Assembly (NCBI RefSeq): GCF_014493765.1
Contig: NZ_JACTVJ010000004.1
Location: forward strand, 806,001 to 870,000
Source: Streptomyces polyasparticus
GTDB taxonomy: Bacteria > Actinomycetota > Actinomycetes > Streptomycetales > Streptomycetaceae
Direction of reading: 5' to 3'
DNA length: 64,000 nucleotides
Within the stretch, counting starts at the first letter, position 1; each line of letters begins with the position of its first letter. The notes under the pieces are model-generated. The model was not told the DNA's origin. It saw only the letters and a program-made list of their open reading frames with translations, and made no database searches. Of the stretch, positions 25,565-35,506 are shown piece by piece. A program made the position numbers and the translations under genes.

Positions 25565-27536
25565 GAGGTTCCGGCTCCTTCGTACGGCGGGGCCCCGACA
25601 GCACGTACACGATCAGGAAACCCGCGCCGACGACCAGCGCGCCGCCGGCCGCGTCGAGGATCCAGTGGTTGGCCGTGCCGACGATGACCACCAGGGTGAG
25701 CGCAGGGTGCAGCAGGCCGAGGGCCTTCAGCCACCATCGGCGGGCGAGCAGCAGGGCCACGAGGCCGCACCACAGGGACCAGCCGAAGTGCAGGGACGGC
25801 ATGGCCGCGTACTGGTTGGTGAGCGCGGTCATCGCGCCGTAGTCGGGCCGGGTGAAGTCCTGGGCGCCGTGGATCGTGTCGACGAAACCGAGGCCGGGCA
25901 TCAGACGCGGCGGTGCGAGCGGGTAGAGCCAGAAGCCGGCGAGGCCGAGCACGGTGGTGAGACCGAGGGCGCTGCGGGCCCAGCGGTAGTCGGCGGGGCG
26001 GCGGCGGTAGAGGACCGCGAGGATCACCAGCGGCACTGTGAAGTGGAACGAGGTGTAGTAGAAGTTCATCGCCGCTTCGAGCCAAGGGGTGCGCGCCACC
26101 AGGTGGTTGAGCCAGTACTCGATGTCGAGGAACAGCGCCCGCTCCAGGTCGAGGATCTGTCTTCCGTGCGCCTCGGCCTCCGCACGGCCTGCCGTCGCGG
26201 CCAGTCTGACCTGGGAGTACGCGGCGTAGAAGACACGGATCAGGAGCAGTTCGAGCAGCAGGTTCGGGCGGGTCAGGGCCCGGCGCCAGAGCGGAAGCAG
26301 CGGAATCCGGCGCCATCGTGCGTCGGCCGGCGCCGCGTACGCGGTGGGGACCGGTTCGCGGAAGTACGGGGACGTACGGGTCAGGAACGGGACCGCGCAG
26401 GCGGCGGCCAGGGCGGTCAGGAGCAGCAGGTTGTCCCGGAGCGGGACGAGGATCTGCCGGTCGAGCAGGATCACCTCGGCCGGCAGGGTCATCACGACCA
26501 CGACGGCCGCGGGCCAGACGAGGCGGTTGGCGGCCTTGATCCCGACGCGGCCCACCGCCGCGAGCAGCAGCCACAGGAGCTGGTGCTGCCAGGCCGTCGG
26601 CGACACGGCCACCGCCACGCATCCGGTGAGGGCCACCGCGAGCAGCAGCTGGCCGTCGCGCGCATAGCGCACGGCGCGGCGCAGACCCAGGTACGCGACA
26701 GCGGCGCCGAGCGCGAGGAAGACCGCCGTCTCGGCCGGTCCCGCGAGGCCGAGCCGGAGCAGGGCGCCGTGCAGGGACTGGTTGGAGACCTGGGCCGGGG
26801 CGCCGCCGAGGCCCGCGCCCGCGAGGTGGTGCACCCAGTACGTCCAGGAGTCCTGGGGCATGGCCGCCCAGGCGAGCGCCGTGGCGGCGGCGAAGGTGCC
26901 CGCGGTGGAGACGGCGGCGCGGCGGCGGCCCGTGCACCACAGGAGCGGGGCGAAGAGCAGCACGGTCGGCTGGAGGGCGGCGCCGATCCCGATGAGCACT
27001 CCGCTGAGGCGTTCGCCGCGGACGGTGAAACAGCCGGCGAGGACCAACAGGACGGGGATGATGCTGGTCTGTCCGAGGTGCAGCGTGTCGCGCACCGGCA
27101 GCGACAGCATCATGAGGACGATCGCGACGGGCGCCCCGAGCAGGGCGGCCCTGCGGGTGACCGGGGCGGGCAGGGCGCGGGCGGCGATGAACCCGATGAG
27201 GGCGACCAGGAACAGCGTGCCGAAGGTCCAGAAGACGCCGAGCGAGTGCTCGGCGGACTGCCGCAGCGGCTTGAGGACGAGGCCGGTGAACGGCGTACCG
27301 CTGAACTCGCCGCCGTCGTAGAGGGAGCCGCGGACCTGGAGGACCCCGAGCGGGCCGATCCAGTTCTCCAGCTCGATCAGCCGCTCACCGGGCGGCGACC
27401 GCAGGACGAGGGCGATCTGACGGGCCCCGAGGAAGGCCGCGAGCAGCCATAACGCGATCCGTGCGGCCGCGGTCCGGCCGACCGGGACGCCTGCCCCGAT
27501 GACTGCCTGCCGCTCGCTGCGCTCCGCGTTCACCAC
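25524..27536 (-). CDS. Fusion of GT87-type membrane glycosyltransferase and PAP2 phosphatase
   Basis: 670 residues. The N-terminal part (about 20-400) is a polytopic GT-C enzyme of the GT87 type (polyprenyl-phosphate mannose transferases), with the first-loop acidic motif GGEFSGTPF. The C-terminal part (about 450-650) is a PAP2/inositol-phosphatase-like membrane domain with AAMPSLHFGWSLW and ANHWILDAAGG, the His-containing phosphatase motifs. One chain may thus transfer a sugar and remove the polyprenyl phosphate or a related phosphate. Start: two GTGs in tandem at 27536/27533. Codon 29 (27452-27450) is TTA, so translation needs the bldA tRNA. The 3' end overlaps the convergent membrane-protein gene by 41 bases. 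Confidence 0.85.
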   Translation of the reverse strand: MVNAERSERQAVIGAGVPVGRTAAARIALWLLAAFLGARQIALVLRSPPGERLIELENWIGPLGVLQVRGSLYDGGEFSGTPFTGLVLKPLRQSAEHSLGVFWTFGTLFLVALIGFIAARALPAPVTRRAALLGAPVAIVLMMLSLPVRDTLHLGQTSIIPVLLVLAGCFTVRGERLSGVLIGIGAALQPTVLLFAPLLWCTGRRRAAVSTAGTFAAATALAWAAMPQDSWTYWVHHLAGAGLGGAPAQVSNQSLHGALLRLGLAGPAETAVFLALGAAVAYLGLRRAVRYARDGQLLLAVALTGCVAVAVSPTAWQHQLLWLLLAAVGRVGIKAANRLVWPAAVVVVMTLPAEVILLDRQILVPLRDNLLLLTALAAACAVPFLTRTSPYFREPVPTAYAAPADARWRRIPLLPLWRRALTRPNLLLELLLIRVFYAAYSQVRLAATAGRAEAEAHGRQILDLERALFLDIEYWLNHLVARTPWLEAAMNFYYTSFHFTVPLVILAVLYRRRPADYRWARSALGLTTVLGLAGFWLYPLAPPRLMPGLGFVDTIHGAQDFTRPDYGAMTALTNQYAAMPSLHFGWSLWCGLVALLLARRWWLKALGLLHPALTLVVIVGTANHWILDAAGGALVVGAGFLIVYVLSGPRRTKEPEPLSSVPEASIRTPS

Positions 27537-27796
27537 GGTCGCCCGGCCCCCTCCCCAGCCGCTCCTTCACCTGCCCGTATCCCCGCCTTTGAGAGAAAGA
27601 CGCCGGTATCGGGGGTCCGGGGTTGACTCGGGAGGGCCGTGGTTGCGGCATAAGCGCGCGACAAAGATCACACAGGGGCCGTTTATCCAGCTTTGATCTT
27701 GTGGGCGTCAGGCCTGGCAGGAGGGGGTTTCCCGCCAGTACGCAAAGGACCGCACACGGCACGTAACCGGGCAACCGGGTCCTATGGTCGACTCCC

Positions 27797-29260
27797 ATGT
27801 CACCCACCACCCTGGACCGGAAACCGTCCGACACACCGCAGCCGCCCGTCGGGGACGTCACCGTCACCGACCCCTCGCTCGTGCAGCGAGCGGTGAAGGC
27901 GGCCGCGCTCGGCAACGCCATGGAGTGGTTCGACTTCGGCGTCTACGGCTACCTCGCCGTGACGATCGGACATGTCTTCTTCCCCGACGCGTCCAGCACC
28001 GCCCAGGTGCTCTCCGCGCTCGGCACGTTCGCCGCGGCCTTCCTGGTCCGGCCCATCGGCGGCGCCTTCTTCGGGCCGCTCGGCGACCGCATCGGCCGCC
28101 AGAAGGTCCTCGCCCTCACCATGATCATGATGGCTGCGGGCACGTTCGCGATCGGCCTGATCCCCTCGTACGACACCATCGGTGTCTGGGCGCCCGTGCT
28201 CCTCATCGTGGCGCGCATGGTGCAGGGCTTCTCGACCGGCGGTGAATATGGCGGCGCGTGCACCTTCATCGCCGAGTACGCGCCGGACAAGAAGCGCGGG
28301 TTCTTCGGCTCCTTCCTGGAGTTCGGCACGCTCGTCGGATACGTCGCGGGCGCCGCGCTCGCCACGGCCCTCACCACGTTCATGGCCGAGCCCGACCTGT
28401 ACAGCTGGGGCTGGCGCATCCCGTTCCTGATCGCCGGGCCCGTCGGCCTGATCGGTCTCTACGTACGCCTGAAGCTGGAGGAGACCCCGGCCTTCCAGGC
28501 GCTCGCGGACGAGGCCGAGGCCAAGCAGAAGGCGCTGCCCAAGCCGAAGCTGCGCGAGATGTTCGTGGGCAACGGCCGGGCGATGATGCTCTGCATCGGC
28601 CTCGTCCTGGTCTTCAACGTCACCGACTACATGCTGCTCTCGTACATGCCGACCTTCCTCAGCAAGAACCTCGGCTACGACGCCACGCACGGCACGCTGA
28701 TCCTGATCGGCGTGATGGTCCTGATGATGGGCGCCCAGATCCCGATGGGCCGGCTCAACGACCGTATCGGCCACCGCGTCGTCATCGGCGGCGCCTGCGC
28801 CGGCTTCGTGCTGCTCTCCGTACCGGCGCTGCTCCTGGTCCGCGCCGGGGAGACCTGGGCGATCGCGCTCGGCCTCGCGGGCCTCGGCCTGCTCCTGGTG
28901 GGCTTCACCTCGTCGATGCCGGCGGCGCTGCCCGCGCTCTTCCCGACGAAGGTCCGCTACGGCTCCCTTTCGGTGGGCTTCAACGTCTCGGTCTCGCTCT
29001 TCGGCGGTACGACCCCGCTGATCACGGCGGCGCTGATCGCCACCACGGGCAACCTGATGATCCCCGCGTACTACCTGATGGGCGCGGCCGTCATCGGTGG
29101 CATCGCCGCCTGGCTGATGCCCGAGTCCGCGGGCCGTCCGCTGCCCGGCTCGCCGCCGGCCGTGGAGACGCAGGAGGAGGCGCGGGAGCTGCGGGCGCGC
29201 GCGGCAGCTCATGTCGCCCCCGCCGGCGAGAAGGTGCTGGTGGGAACCGCCGGGCGCTAG
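27797..29260 (+). CDS. MFS metabolite:H+ symporter (ProP/MHS family)
   Basis: 487 residues, 12 predicted helices. The first helix region reads ALGNAMEWFDFGVYGYLA and the A-loop is GDRIGRQKVLALTM, both characteristic of the MHS family that includes ProP (proline/betaine) and KgtP. RMVQGFSTGGEYGG is also diagnostic. It imports a compatible solute or organic acid with protons. No ribosome binding site precedes the ATG, and a TATGGT box lies 8 bases upstream (27783-27788), so the mRNA may be leaderless. It stands alone between the GT87 fusion and the DUF2330 gene. Substrate is undetermined. Confidence 0.9.
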   Translation: MSPTTLDRKPSDTPQPPVGDVTVTDPSLVQRAVKAAALGNAMEWFDFGVYGYLAVTIGHVFFPDASSTAQVLSALGTFAAAFLVRPIGGAFFGPLGDRIGRQKVLALTMIMMAAGTFAIGLIPSYDTIGVWAPVLLIVARMVQGFSTGGEYGGACTFIAEYAPDKKRGFFGSFLEFGTLVGYVAGAALATALTTFMAEPDLYSWGWRIPFLIAGPVGLIGLYVRLKLEETPAFQALADEAEAKQKALPKPKLREMFVGNGRAMMLCIGLVLVFNVTDYMLLSYMPTFLSKNLGYDATHGTLILIGVMVLMMGAQIPMGRLNDRIGHRVVIGGACAGFVLLSVPALLLVRAGETWAIALGLAGLGLLLVGFTSSMPAALPALFPTKVRYGSLSVGFNVSVSLFGGTTPLITAALIATTGNLMIPAYYLMGAAVIGGIAAWLMPESAGRPLPGSPPAVETQEEARELRARAAAHVAPAGEKVLVGTAGR

Positions 29261-29303
29261 GTGCCCGTCTGTGCCCGTGAGTCTTCACGGGGGGGGATGG
29301 CAC

Positions 29304-30482
29304 ATGCACTTCGGGTTCGGTGGACGGCCGGCCGTGGTCGGTAACGGCCTGCGGCCGGCCGTTCGCCTGCCGCGGCGGATCCTCGCGGTCCTGCTCGCGC
29401 TCCTCGCACTCCAGCTCGGTTCGCTGATCAGCCCCGCGTACGCCTGCGGCTGCGGCGCGATGGTGCCGAACGAGAACACCTCGATCGCCGTGGACCGCGA
29501 GGTCTCGGCCGTGCGCTGGGACGGTGCGCGGCAGGACATCGCGATGCGTCTGTCCGTACGCGGGGACGCGCGCGAAGCCGCCTGGATCATGCCAGTGCCT
29601 TCGCGGGCCGACGTGGAGCTCGGCGACCGCGCGCTCTTCGACGAACTCGCCGAACTCACCGCGCCCGTACACAAGGAGAGCACCTACTTCTGGCCGCGCG
29701 CGGGCGACTTCCCGTTCTCCTCGGAGGAGTCCGACGGCGCGGGGGCCGGGGCACCCGAGCGCTCGGCGCCACCGGTGGGCGTCACCGGCCGCGAACGGCT
29801 CGGTCCCTTCGACGTGGCCCGCCTGACGGCCTCTGACCCCGACGCCCTGGCCGGCTGGCTGAAGGACGAGGGCTTCCACCTGCCCGCGCGGCTGTCGCAG
29901 GCGCTGCGCCCGTACGTCGACCAGGGCTGGAGTTACGTGGCGGTCCGCCTCGCGCCCGCCGAGGGCGGCGCCGCCACTCTGGGCGGTGCGCTCGACCCGC
30001 TGCGGATCTCGTTCGCGAGCGACCGCCTCGTCTATCCCATGCGCCTCTCCCAACTGGCGCGGCAGCCACAGACCCTGGACCTGTACGTGCTGGCCGCGCA
30101 CCGGATGGAGACGCGCTCGGCGATCGGCGGCTATGAGCCGGAGGTGACGTACGCGCGGCGGCTCGGCAGCTCGGCGGGCCCGGCGCTCGACTCCTTCGCG
30201 GGCGGGGAGACCCGGTATCTCACGGCGATCAAGCAGCTCTTGCCCACGCCGTCGGACATCTCCGGGGACCACGAACTGCGGCAGAGCGCCACGGACGATC
30301 CGTATCAAGAGATCATCCATGACGAGAAGCTGCTGCGCTGGGCGGGCATCCCCGCATGGATCGTCACCTTCGGCGGGACGGCACTGCTGCTGCTCGCCCT
30401 GATCGTGTGGCGGGCGCTCGCGCGGGCACGCAGGCCGGTGCCGCCGCCACCTCCCGTATGGACTCCGCCGCCGCTGAACTAG
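29304..30482 (+). CDS. DUF2330 secreted, membrane-anchored protein
   Basis: 392 residues. A signal peptide (about 20-48, ending SPAYA) is followed by CGCGAMV, a Cys-Gly-Cys-Gly start seen in DUF2330 proteins, and a conserved region (SVRGDAREAAWIMPVPSRADVELGD). A C-terminal transmembrane helix (about 355-377) and a short Pro-rich basic tail follow. The bulk therefore faces outside. Function is unknown in the family. ATG at 29304 follows a run of G (29289-29296) acting as ribosome binding site. It lies 43 bases after the symporter and could be co-transcribed with it. Confidence 0.85.
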   Translation: MHFGFGGRPAVVGNGLRPAVRLPRRILAVLLALLALQLGSLISPAYACGCGAMVPNENTSIAVDREVSAVRWDGARQDIAMRLSVRGDAREAAWIMPVPSRADVELGDRALFDELAELTAPVHKESTYFWPRAGDFPFSSEESDGAGAGAPERSAPPVGVTGRERLGPFDVARLTASDPDALAGWLKDEGFHLPARLSQALRPYVDQGWSYVAVRLAPAEGGAATLGGALDPLRISFASDRLVYPMRLSQLARQPQTLDLYVLAAHRMETRSAIGGYEPEVTYARRLGSSAGPALDSFAGGETRYLTAIKQLLPTPSDISGDHELRQSATDDPYQEIIHDEKLLRWAGIPAWIVTFGGTALLLLALIVWRALARARRPVPPPPPVWTPPPLN

Positions 30483-30526
30483 GGTCCTTCTCGCAACGGA
30501 ACAGCAGCGTGCAGGGGGTTTGGGGC

Positions 30527-31111
30527 ATGGATATGGACATGGGCACGGGTACGGGTACGGGCACGAACGTCGAGGGGGCCGTGACGGCGGTCAGCAGCAA
30601 CGGCGAGTACTCGTTCACGAAGCCGAACCGCGAGAGCATCACGCTGCTCGCCGGGCTCGGCGTCGAGGGCGATGTGCACGCGGGGGTCACGGTGAAGCAC
30701 CGCTCGCGGGTCGCCCAGGACCCGACGCAGCCCAACCTGCGTCAAGTGCACCTGATCCACGAGGAGTTGTTCACGGAGGTGGCCGAGCAGGGGTACGAGG
30801 TGGTGCCGGGCGCGCTCGGCGAGAACATCACCACCCGCGGCATCGACCTGCTCGGCCTGCCCACCGGGACGCTGCTGCGGATCGGCGACGAGGCGGTCCT
30901 CGAGGTCACCGGGCTGCGCAATCCGTGCGTGCAGATCGACGGCTACCAGGACGGACTGCTCAAGCAGGTCGTGTTCCGCGACGAGGACGGCGCGCTCGTC
31001 CGCAAGGCGGGCATCATGACCGTCGTCCTGACCGGCGGCCCGGTGCGGCCCGGCGACGCGATCAAGGCCGAGCTGCCGACGGGCCCGCACCGGCCGCTCG
31101 AACGGGTGTGA
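30527..31111 (+). CDS. MOSC-domain protein
   Basis: 194 residues. After an odd N-terminus MDMDMGTGTGTGTNVEG (from a short nucleotide repeat GGGTAC/GGGCAC), the MOSC domain shows GLGVEGDVHAG, QVHLIHEEL, PGALGENITTRGIDL, VTGLRNPCVQID and GIMTVVLTGG. The conserved Cys in RNPCVQI is the residue proposed to carry sulphur in the MOSC superfamily (molybdenum cofactor sulphurase C-terminal domain). It may deliver sulphur or a sulphur-linked ligand; substrates of stand-alone MOSC proteins are mostly unknown. ATG at 30527 has GCAGGGGG upstream. Confidence 0.88.
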   Translation: MDMDMGTGTGTGTNVEGAVTAVSSNGEYSFTKPNRESITLLAGLGVEGDVHAGVTVKHRSRVAQDPTQPNLRQVHLIHEELFTEVAEQGYEVVPGALGENITTRGIDLLGLPTGTLLRIGDEAVLEVTGLRNPCVQIDGYQDGLLKQVVFRDEDGALVRKAGIMTVVLTGGPVRPGDAIKAELPTGPHRPLERV

Positions 31112-31138
31112 GCGCGCCCGCAGTTGCTCACGCCTCGC

Positions 31139-31531
31139 TCATATCTCGTGGTAGAAGCCCACGTTGACGGTGCGGGGGCTCGTGCGGTCCTGGATGATCA
31201 CCTCGCCCGAGCCGCCGTGCGGCAGCACCATCGTGGAACCGTAGGCGAGTTCATGGTGCTGCTGCCCGACCCTGACTCGCACCTCGGAGGCAGGGTCGGG
31301 GTGCGAGCCGAGCAGCCAGGTCACGCGCCAGACGCCGTCGGGTCCGCACAGGAACTCCAGGTGCGTGCGCGAGATGAACAGCCAGTCGTCGGGCGGCGCG
31401 AGCCGGCACACCGTACGGTCGCGGCCGACCCGCAGCACCGCCCCCGGCGTGCTGTCCGCGTCGGCCATGGCCATCCCGGCCGTAGCACCCGCGTCCGCCT
31501 GCGAGACCGATGCCATGGTGAGCTCGAGCAC
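31139..31531 (-). CDS. FHA-like domain protein
   Basis: 130 residues. From residue 33 on the sequence follows the forkhead-associated fold: RVGRDRTVCRL, FISRTHLEFLCG (the Ser-Arg-x-His core), WRVTWLLG, ELAYGSTMVLPHGG and a final strand VNVGFYHE. FHA domains bind phosphothreonine peptides. The conserved Gly-Arg and Ser-x-x-His residues are present. The GTG at 31531 has GAAGGAG six bases upstream. It is convergent with the MOSC gene and divergent from the DUF1992 gene. There is no linked kinase in the window, so the partner is unknown. Confidence 0.7.
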   Translation of the reverse strand: MLELTMASVSQADAGATAGMAMADADSTPGAVLRVGRDRTVCRLAPPDDWLFISRTHLEFLCGPDGVWRVTWLLGSHPDPASEVRVRVGQQHHELAYGSTMVLPHGGSGEVIIQDRTSPRTVNVGFYHEI

Positions 31532-31683
31532 CTGCGCTCCTTCAAGTCACGGAAAATGCGGCGCGGTTGACCGCGCGCCGCCGCATCTTAGAGCGCGGCG
31601 CCCGTCGGACCGCATGACCCGGACCACACCCTCGCCGGATCCCCCGCCGGGACGCTCGCGCGCACCTTTGCCACACTTGAGCC

Positions 31684-32094
31684 ATGACCGAGCGTAAGCC
31701 CCCTGGTGTGAGCTTCGAGTCCTTCGTCGACAAACAGATTCGGGAAGCCGAGGCGCGTGGGGACTTCGCGCGCCTGCCCGGCGCGGGCAAGCCCCTCGAA
31801 GGGCTCGACCGGCCGTACGAGGAACTGTGGTGGATCCGCAAGAAGCTGCACCAGGAACAGCTGCCCGGCGCCCTGCCGCCAGCCCTCGCCCTGCGCAAGG
31901 AGATCGAGGACGCCCTGGCCGCGGTGCCCGAGGCACCCTCGGAGCGTGCGGTCCGCGCGCTGCTCGGCCCGCTCAACGAGAAGATCACCGCATTCCTGCG
32001 CCGTCCGCCCGCGGGGCCGGCGCTCGGGCGGGGACCGGTGGATGTCGACGAGGCCGTACGGGAGTGGCAGCGGGCGCGGTACGCGGGGGCCTAG
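31684..32094 (+). CDS. DUF1992 (DnaJ-homologue-like) protein
   Basis: 136 residues. The N-terminal SFESFVDKQIREAEARGDFARLPGAGKPL motif (an Asp/Phe-rich helix, then LPGxGKPL) is diagnostic of DUF1992, also called DnaJ homologue subfamily C member 28 conserved domain. It is followed by helices with WIRKKLHQEQLP. Cytosolic; function unknown, perhaps chaperone-linked. Isolated gene, ATG at 31684; no strong ribosome binding site, possibly leaderless. Confidence 0.85.
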   Translation: MTERKPPGVSFESFVDKQIREAEARGDFARLPGAGKPLEGLDRPYEELWWIRKKLHQEQLPGALPPALALRKEIEDALAAVPEAPSERAVRALLGPLNEKITAFLRRPPAGPALGRGPVDVDEAVREWQRARYAGA

Positions 32095-32156
32095 GGCCTC
32101 GCAGCCTCGGCCCCGAGGTCCTGGCGAACCGCTCAGCCCTGTGTCCTGGCGGCCGC

Positions 32157-33152
32157 TCAGCCCCGGTGTTCGTCCCCGTTGCCCGCCGCCCGCTCGAGGG
32201 CTGACCGGGTCGCCGGGCCGTAGACGCCCTTGGGGTCCGAGGTCACTCCGTACCAGACCTGGAACATCTCGACGGCGTCCCTGGTCTTGCTGTCGAAGTT
32301 CCCGTCCGGCCTGCCGCGGTAGACCCAGACGTCCCGCAGCATGCCCTGCATCTCCTCCACGGCGGGGCCGCTGTCGCCCTGCTGCAGCGTGCCGCCGGCC
32401 TGGGCGGGCGGGGTGGTCACGGTGCCGGACGCCTTGAGCGTGGCCGAGGCCGACGCGCTCTGCGTCCTGGACGGCGAGGGCGACGGAGACGCGGACGCGG
32501 ACGCACTGGCCGACTTGGAGGCCGACGGGCTCGGGGACGCCGACTCGGAGGGTTCCTCGCTGCTCGGTGCCACGCTGCTCGCCGAGGCACTGGTCGCCTG
32601 GTCGGGCAGCACCCGGTTCTGCCGGGAGTCGCCGTCGTCGGAGAAGAAGCCGCTGGCCGTCGCCGCCACGGCCACCACGGCGACCGCGGCCCCGCAGGCC
32701 GTGAGCAGCATGGTGCGGCGCCGGCCGCGCTCACGGCGTTCACCTCGTGCGGCGGCACGGCCCTGCCCGGCGCCCGGCGGGGTGCGCTCCAGCTCGATCT
32801 CATACGCGTCGGCTGCCGCGTATCCGTCGGCGGCCGCGTACCCGTCGCCCGCCGCATGTCCACCGGCCGCCGCCCCTGCCGGTACGAAACGGTCCACGTC
32901 CGCCGGATGCGGTGCGCGCTCCGGAGACTGGCCCGGCACGTCGTGGACGACCGGCAGCTGCGCCGTGTCGTCCGAGATCTCGGCCTCGGGCGACAGCGAC
33001 ACGTACGGCCGTATGCGCAGGGGGTCGAAGTCCTCAGCGGCCGCGACATCGGCGGACCGCTCGTCGCGCAGCGCATCGGCCGCACGCTGTGCGCAGCCGC
33101 ACAGCGGCGCGCTGTTCCTGTCCCTGGGCGTGCCGCATTCCGGGCACGTCAT
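32157..33152 (-). CDS. Peptidoglycan-binding-domain membrane protein with N-terminal zinc ribbon
   Basis: 331 residues. The cytoplasmic N-terminus starts [20 protein letters not shown], a zinc-ribbon-like CxxC...CxC. A disordered acidic part with [11 protein letters not shown] repeats, a basic stretch and one transmembrane helix (about 155-178, [22 protein letters not shown]) follow. Outside is a Ser/Ala/Pro linker ([15 protein letters not shown] type) and a C-terminal PG_binding_1 domain ([44 protein letters not shown]). It probably senses or tethers the cell wall. ATG at 33152 starts right at the zinc ribbon; longer frames upstream cross into the promoter of the divergent exporter. Confidence 0.85.
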   Translation of the reverse strand: MTCPECGTPRDRNSAPLCGCAQRAADALRDERSADVAAAEDFDPLRIRPYVSLSPEAEISDDTAQLPVVHDVPGQSPERAPHPADVDRFVPAGAAAGGHAAGDGYAAADGYAAADAYEIELERTPPGAGQGRAAARGERRERGRRRTMLLTACGAAVAVVAVAATASGFFSDDGDSRQNRVLPDQATSASASSVAPSSEEPSESASPSPSASKSASASASASPSPSPSRTQSASASATLKASGTVTTPPAQAGGTLQQGDSGPAVEEMQGMLRDVWVYRGRPDGNFDSKTRDAVEMFQVWYGVTSDPKGVYGPATRSALERAAGNGDEHRG

Positions 33153-33345
33153 TGCGCTCACCGCTGGGGTCCCCTCCCTGAAGCTCCCAGCGATTATGCA
33201 GCTCCGTCCCCACCAGGCCCAGCGCCCCCACCCCCCGCCCCCTCCCTCAACAGGCCATAACCGCACAACCCGACCAGGATGGAAGAAGACGAACCGTCCG
33301 TCCGAGCCGGTGCCGGGCGCCGGCTGCGGCAGCAAGGAGACGTCG

Positions 33346-35424
33346 ATGGCCCAGGACGTGAGCGGCGCGGGCAGCCCTGCGGCGGCCGCGCCCGGCGCCG
33401 GACTTCCGCCCGGTACGGGACAGACACAGCGCAGCGTCATGGTCTCGATCGGGGCGCTGCTGCTCGGCATGCTGCTCGCGGCACTCGACCAGACCATCGT
33501 CTCGACCGCGCTGCCCACGATCGTCAGCGACCTCGGCGGCATGCAGCACCTGTCCTGGGTGGTCACCGCGTACATGCTGGCCTCGACCGCCGCGACACCC
33601 CTGTGGGGCAAGCTCGGCGACCTCTACGGACGCAAGAAGCTCTTCCAGACCGCGATCGTGATCTTCCTGATCGGTTCGGCGCTGTGCGGTCTCGCGCAGA
33701 ACATGCCGCAGCTGATCGGCTTCCGGGCCCTGCAGGGCCTGGGCGGCGGCGGTCTCATGGTCCTGTCCATGGCGATCGTCGGCGATATCGTCTCGCCGCG
33801 TGAGCGCGGCAAGTACCAGGGTCTGTTCGGTGCCGTCTTCGGCGCCACCAGCGTGCTCGGCCCGCTGCTCGGCGGTCTCTTCGTGGACCACCTGAGCTGG
33901 CGCTGGGTCTTCTACATCAACCTGCCGATCGGTGTGATCGCGCTCCTGGTGATCGCCGCCGCGCTGCACATCCCGCACACGGTGCGGCCGCACAGGATCG
34001 ACTACCTCGGTACGTTCCTGATCGCCTCGGTCGCCACCTGCCTGGTCCTCGTGGCCTCGCTCGGCGGCACCACCTGGGCCTGGGGTTCGGCGCAGATCAT
34101 CGGGCTCGCGGTGCTCGGCGCGGTACTGCTCGTGGCGTTCGTCGCGGTGGAACGCAAGGCCGCCGAGCCGGTGCTGCCGCTGAAGCTGTTCCGGATCCGG
34201 ACCTTCACGCTCTCCTCGGCGATCAGCTTCGTGGTGGGCTTCGCGATGTTCGGCGCGATGACCTATCTGCCGACGTTCCTGCAGGTCGTCAAGGGTGTCT
34301 CGCCCACCATGTCGGGCGTCCACATGCTCCCGATGGTCTTCGGCCTGCTGCTCTCCTCCACGGCCTCCGGCCAGATCGTCTCCCGTACGGGCCGCTGGAA
34401 GATCTTCCCGATCGCCGGCACCGCGGTCACCTCAGTCGGCCTGCTGCTTCTGCATCAGCTGAAGGAGACGACCGGCACCTGGGAGATGAACGCGTACTTC
34501 TTCGTCTTCGGCCTGGGTCTGGGTCTTGTCATGCAGGTCCTGGTCCTGATCGTGCAGAACGCCGTCAGTTACGAGGATCTCGGCGTCGCCACGTCGGGCG
34601 CGACCTTCTTCCGCTCCATCGGCGCCTCGTTCGGAGTGGCGATCTTCGGCACGCTCTTCACGAACCGGCTCGACGGCAAGCTCTCCGACGCCCTCGCCGG
34701 GCAGACGCTGCCCGCCGGGCTCACCGTCGAGAGCCTGGAGGACGACCCGCGCACGATCGCGCAGCTCCCGCCGGATCTGCAGGCCTCCGCGCTGCACAGC
34801 TACTCCTCCGCGATCACGGATGTCTTCCTGTACGCGGTGCCGGTGGCCCTGGTCGCCTTCGCGCTGTCGTTCCTGCTGCGCGAGGACAAGCTGCGCGGTT
34901 CGGTGACCGCGCCGGAGATCAGCGAGACCCTCGCCAGCAACCCGGTCGAGCGCTCCTCGCGCGACGAGGTGCTGCGGGCGCTCTCGGTGCTCGGCACCCG
35001 GCAGGGGCGCCGGGAGATCTACCAGAAGATCACCGCGCGGGCCGGCTACGACCTGCTGCCCGCCGCGAGCTGGATGCTCCTGCGCATCCAGCGCTTCGGC
35101 CACACCGAGCCCGCGGTGCTCGCCGAGAACACCACGGTGCCGCTGGCCCGCATCCAGGCCGCGGCCCGCCAGCTGGAGGAGCGCAAGCTCGCCACCCGCG
35201 ACGGCCTGCGCCTGGTGTTCACCCCCGAGGGCCGCGAGGTCGCCGCCAAGCTCGGCAAGGCCCGCGAGGAGTCCCTCGCGGAACTCCTCGGCGACTGGTG
35301 GGGCCCCGACCGCCCGACGGACCTGGTCCGCCTGGTCGAGGAACTGAGCACGGAACTCTCGGGCTCGGACGCGGAGACTCCGTACGCGGGGGCGGTACCT
35401 CGGGATCATGCGGCGCGGGCGTAG
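33346..35424 (+). CDS. DHA2-family (EmrB/QacA) exporter fused to a MarR-like winged helix
   Basis: 692 residues, against about 500 for the family. Residues 30-530 form a 14-helix drug:H+ antiporter with motif [14 protein letters not shown], motif D1 [14 protein letters not shown] and motif C-like [21 protein letters not shown]. After the last helix ([11 protein letters not shown]) come about 140 residues that read like a MarR-type helix-turn-helix: [30 protein letters not shown], then a beta-wing ([19 protein letters not shown]). The appended domain would be cytoplasmic. ATG at 33346 has AGCAAGGAGA upstream. It likely exports an antibiotic or metabolite and might sense it with the tail domain, which is an inference. 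Confidence 0.87.
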   Translation: MAQDVSGAGSPAAAAPGAGLPPGTGQTQRSVMVSIGALLLGMLLAALDQTIVSTALPTIVSDLGGMQHLSWVVTAYMLASTAATPLWGKLGDLYGRKKLFQTAIVIFLIGSALCGLAQNMPQLIGFRALQGLGGGGLMVLSMAIVGDIVSPRERGKYQGLFGAVFGATSVLGPLLGGLFVDHLSWRWVFYINLPIGVIALLVIAAALHIPHTVRPHRIDYLGTFLIASVATCLVLVASLGGTTWAWGSAQIIGLAVLGAVLLVAFVAVERKAAEPVLPLKLFRIRTFTLSSAISFVVGFAMFGAMTYLPTFLQVVKGVSPTMSGVHMLPMVFGLLLSSTASGQIVSRTGRWKIFPIAGTAVTSVGLLLLHQLKETTGTWEMNAYFFVFGLGLGLVMQVLVLIVQNAVSYEDLGVATSGATFFRSIGASFGVAIFGTLFTNRLDGKLSDALAGQTLPAGLTVESLEDDPRTIAQLPPDLQASALHSYSSAITDVFLYAVPVALVAFALSFLLREDKLRGSVTAPEISETLASNPVERSSRDEVLRALSVLGTRQGRREIYQKITARAGYDLLPAASWMLLRIQRFGHTEPAVLAENTTVPLARIQAAARQLEERKLATRDGLRLVFTPEGREVAAKLGKAREESLAELLGDWWGPDRPTDLVRLVEELSTELSGSDAETPYAGAVPRDHAARA

Positions 35425-35506
35425 ACCCTGAGCGCGCTGCGGGCGTGGGCGTCGGGGAGCGGCGCGGCGGGGAAGCGGCGCAGCTACCGGTGGCGGCACG
35501 TGATCG

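Noticed and set aside
32341-33345. A 335-codon N-terminal extension of the DHA2 exporter
   Set aside because: It is antisense to the peptidoglycan-binding protein gene and of low-complexity composition; the ATG at 33346 has a good ribosome binding site.
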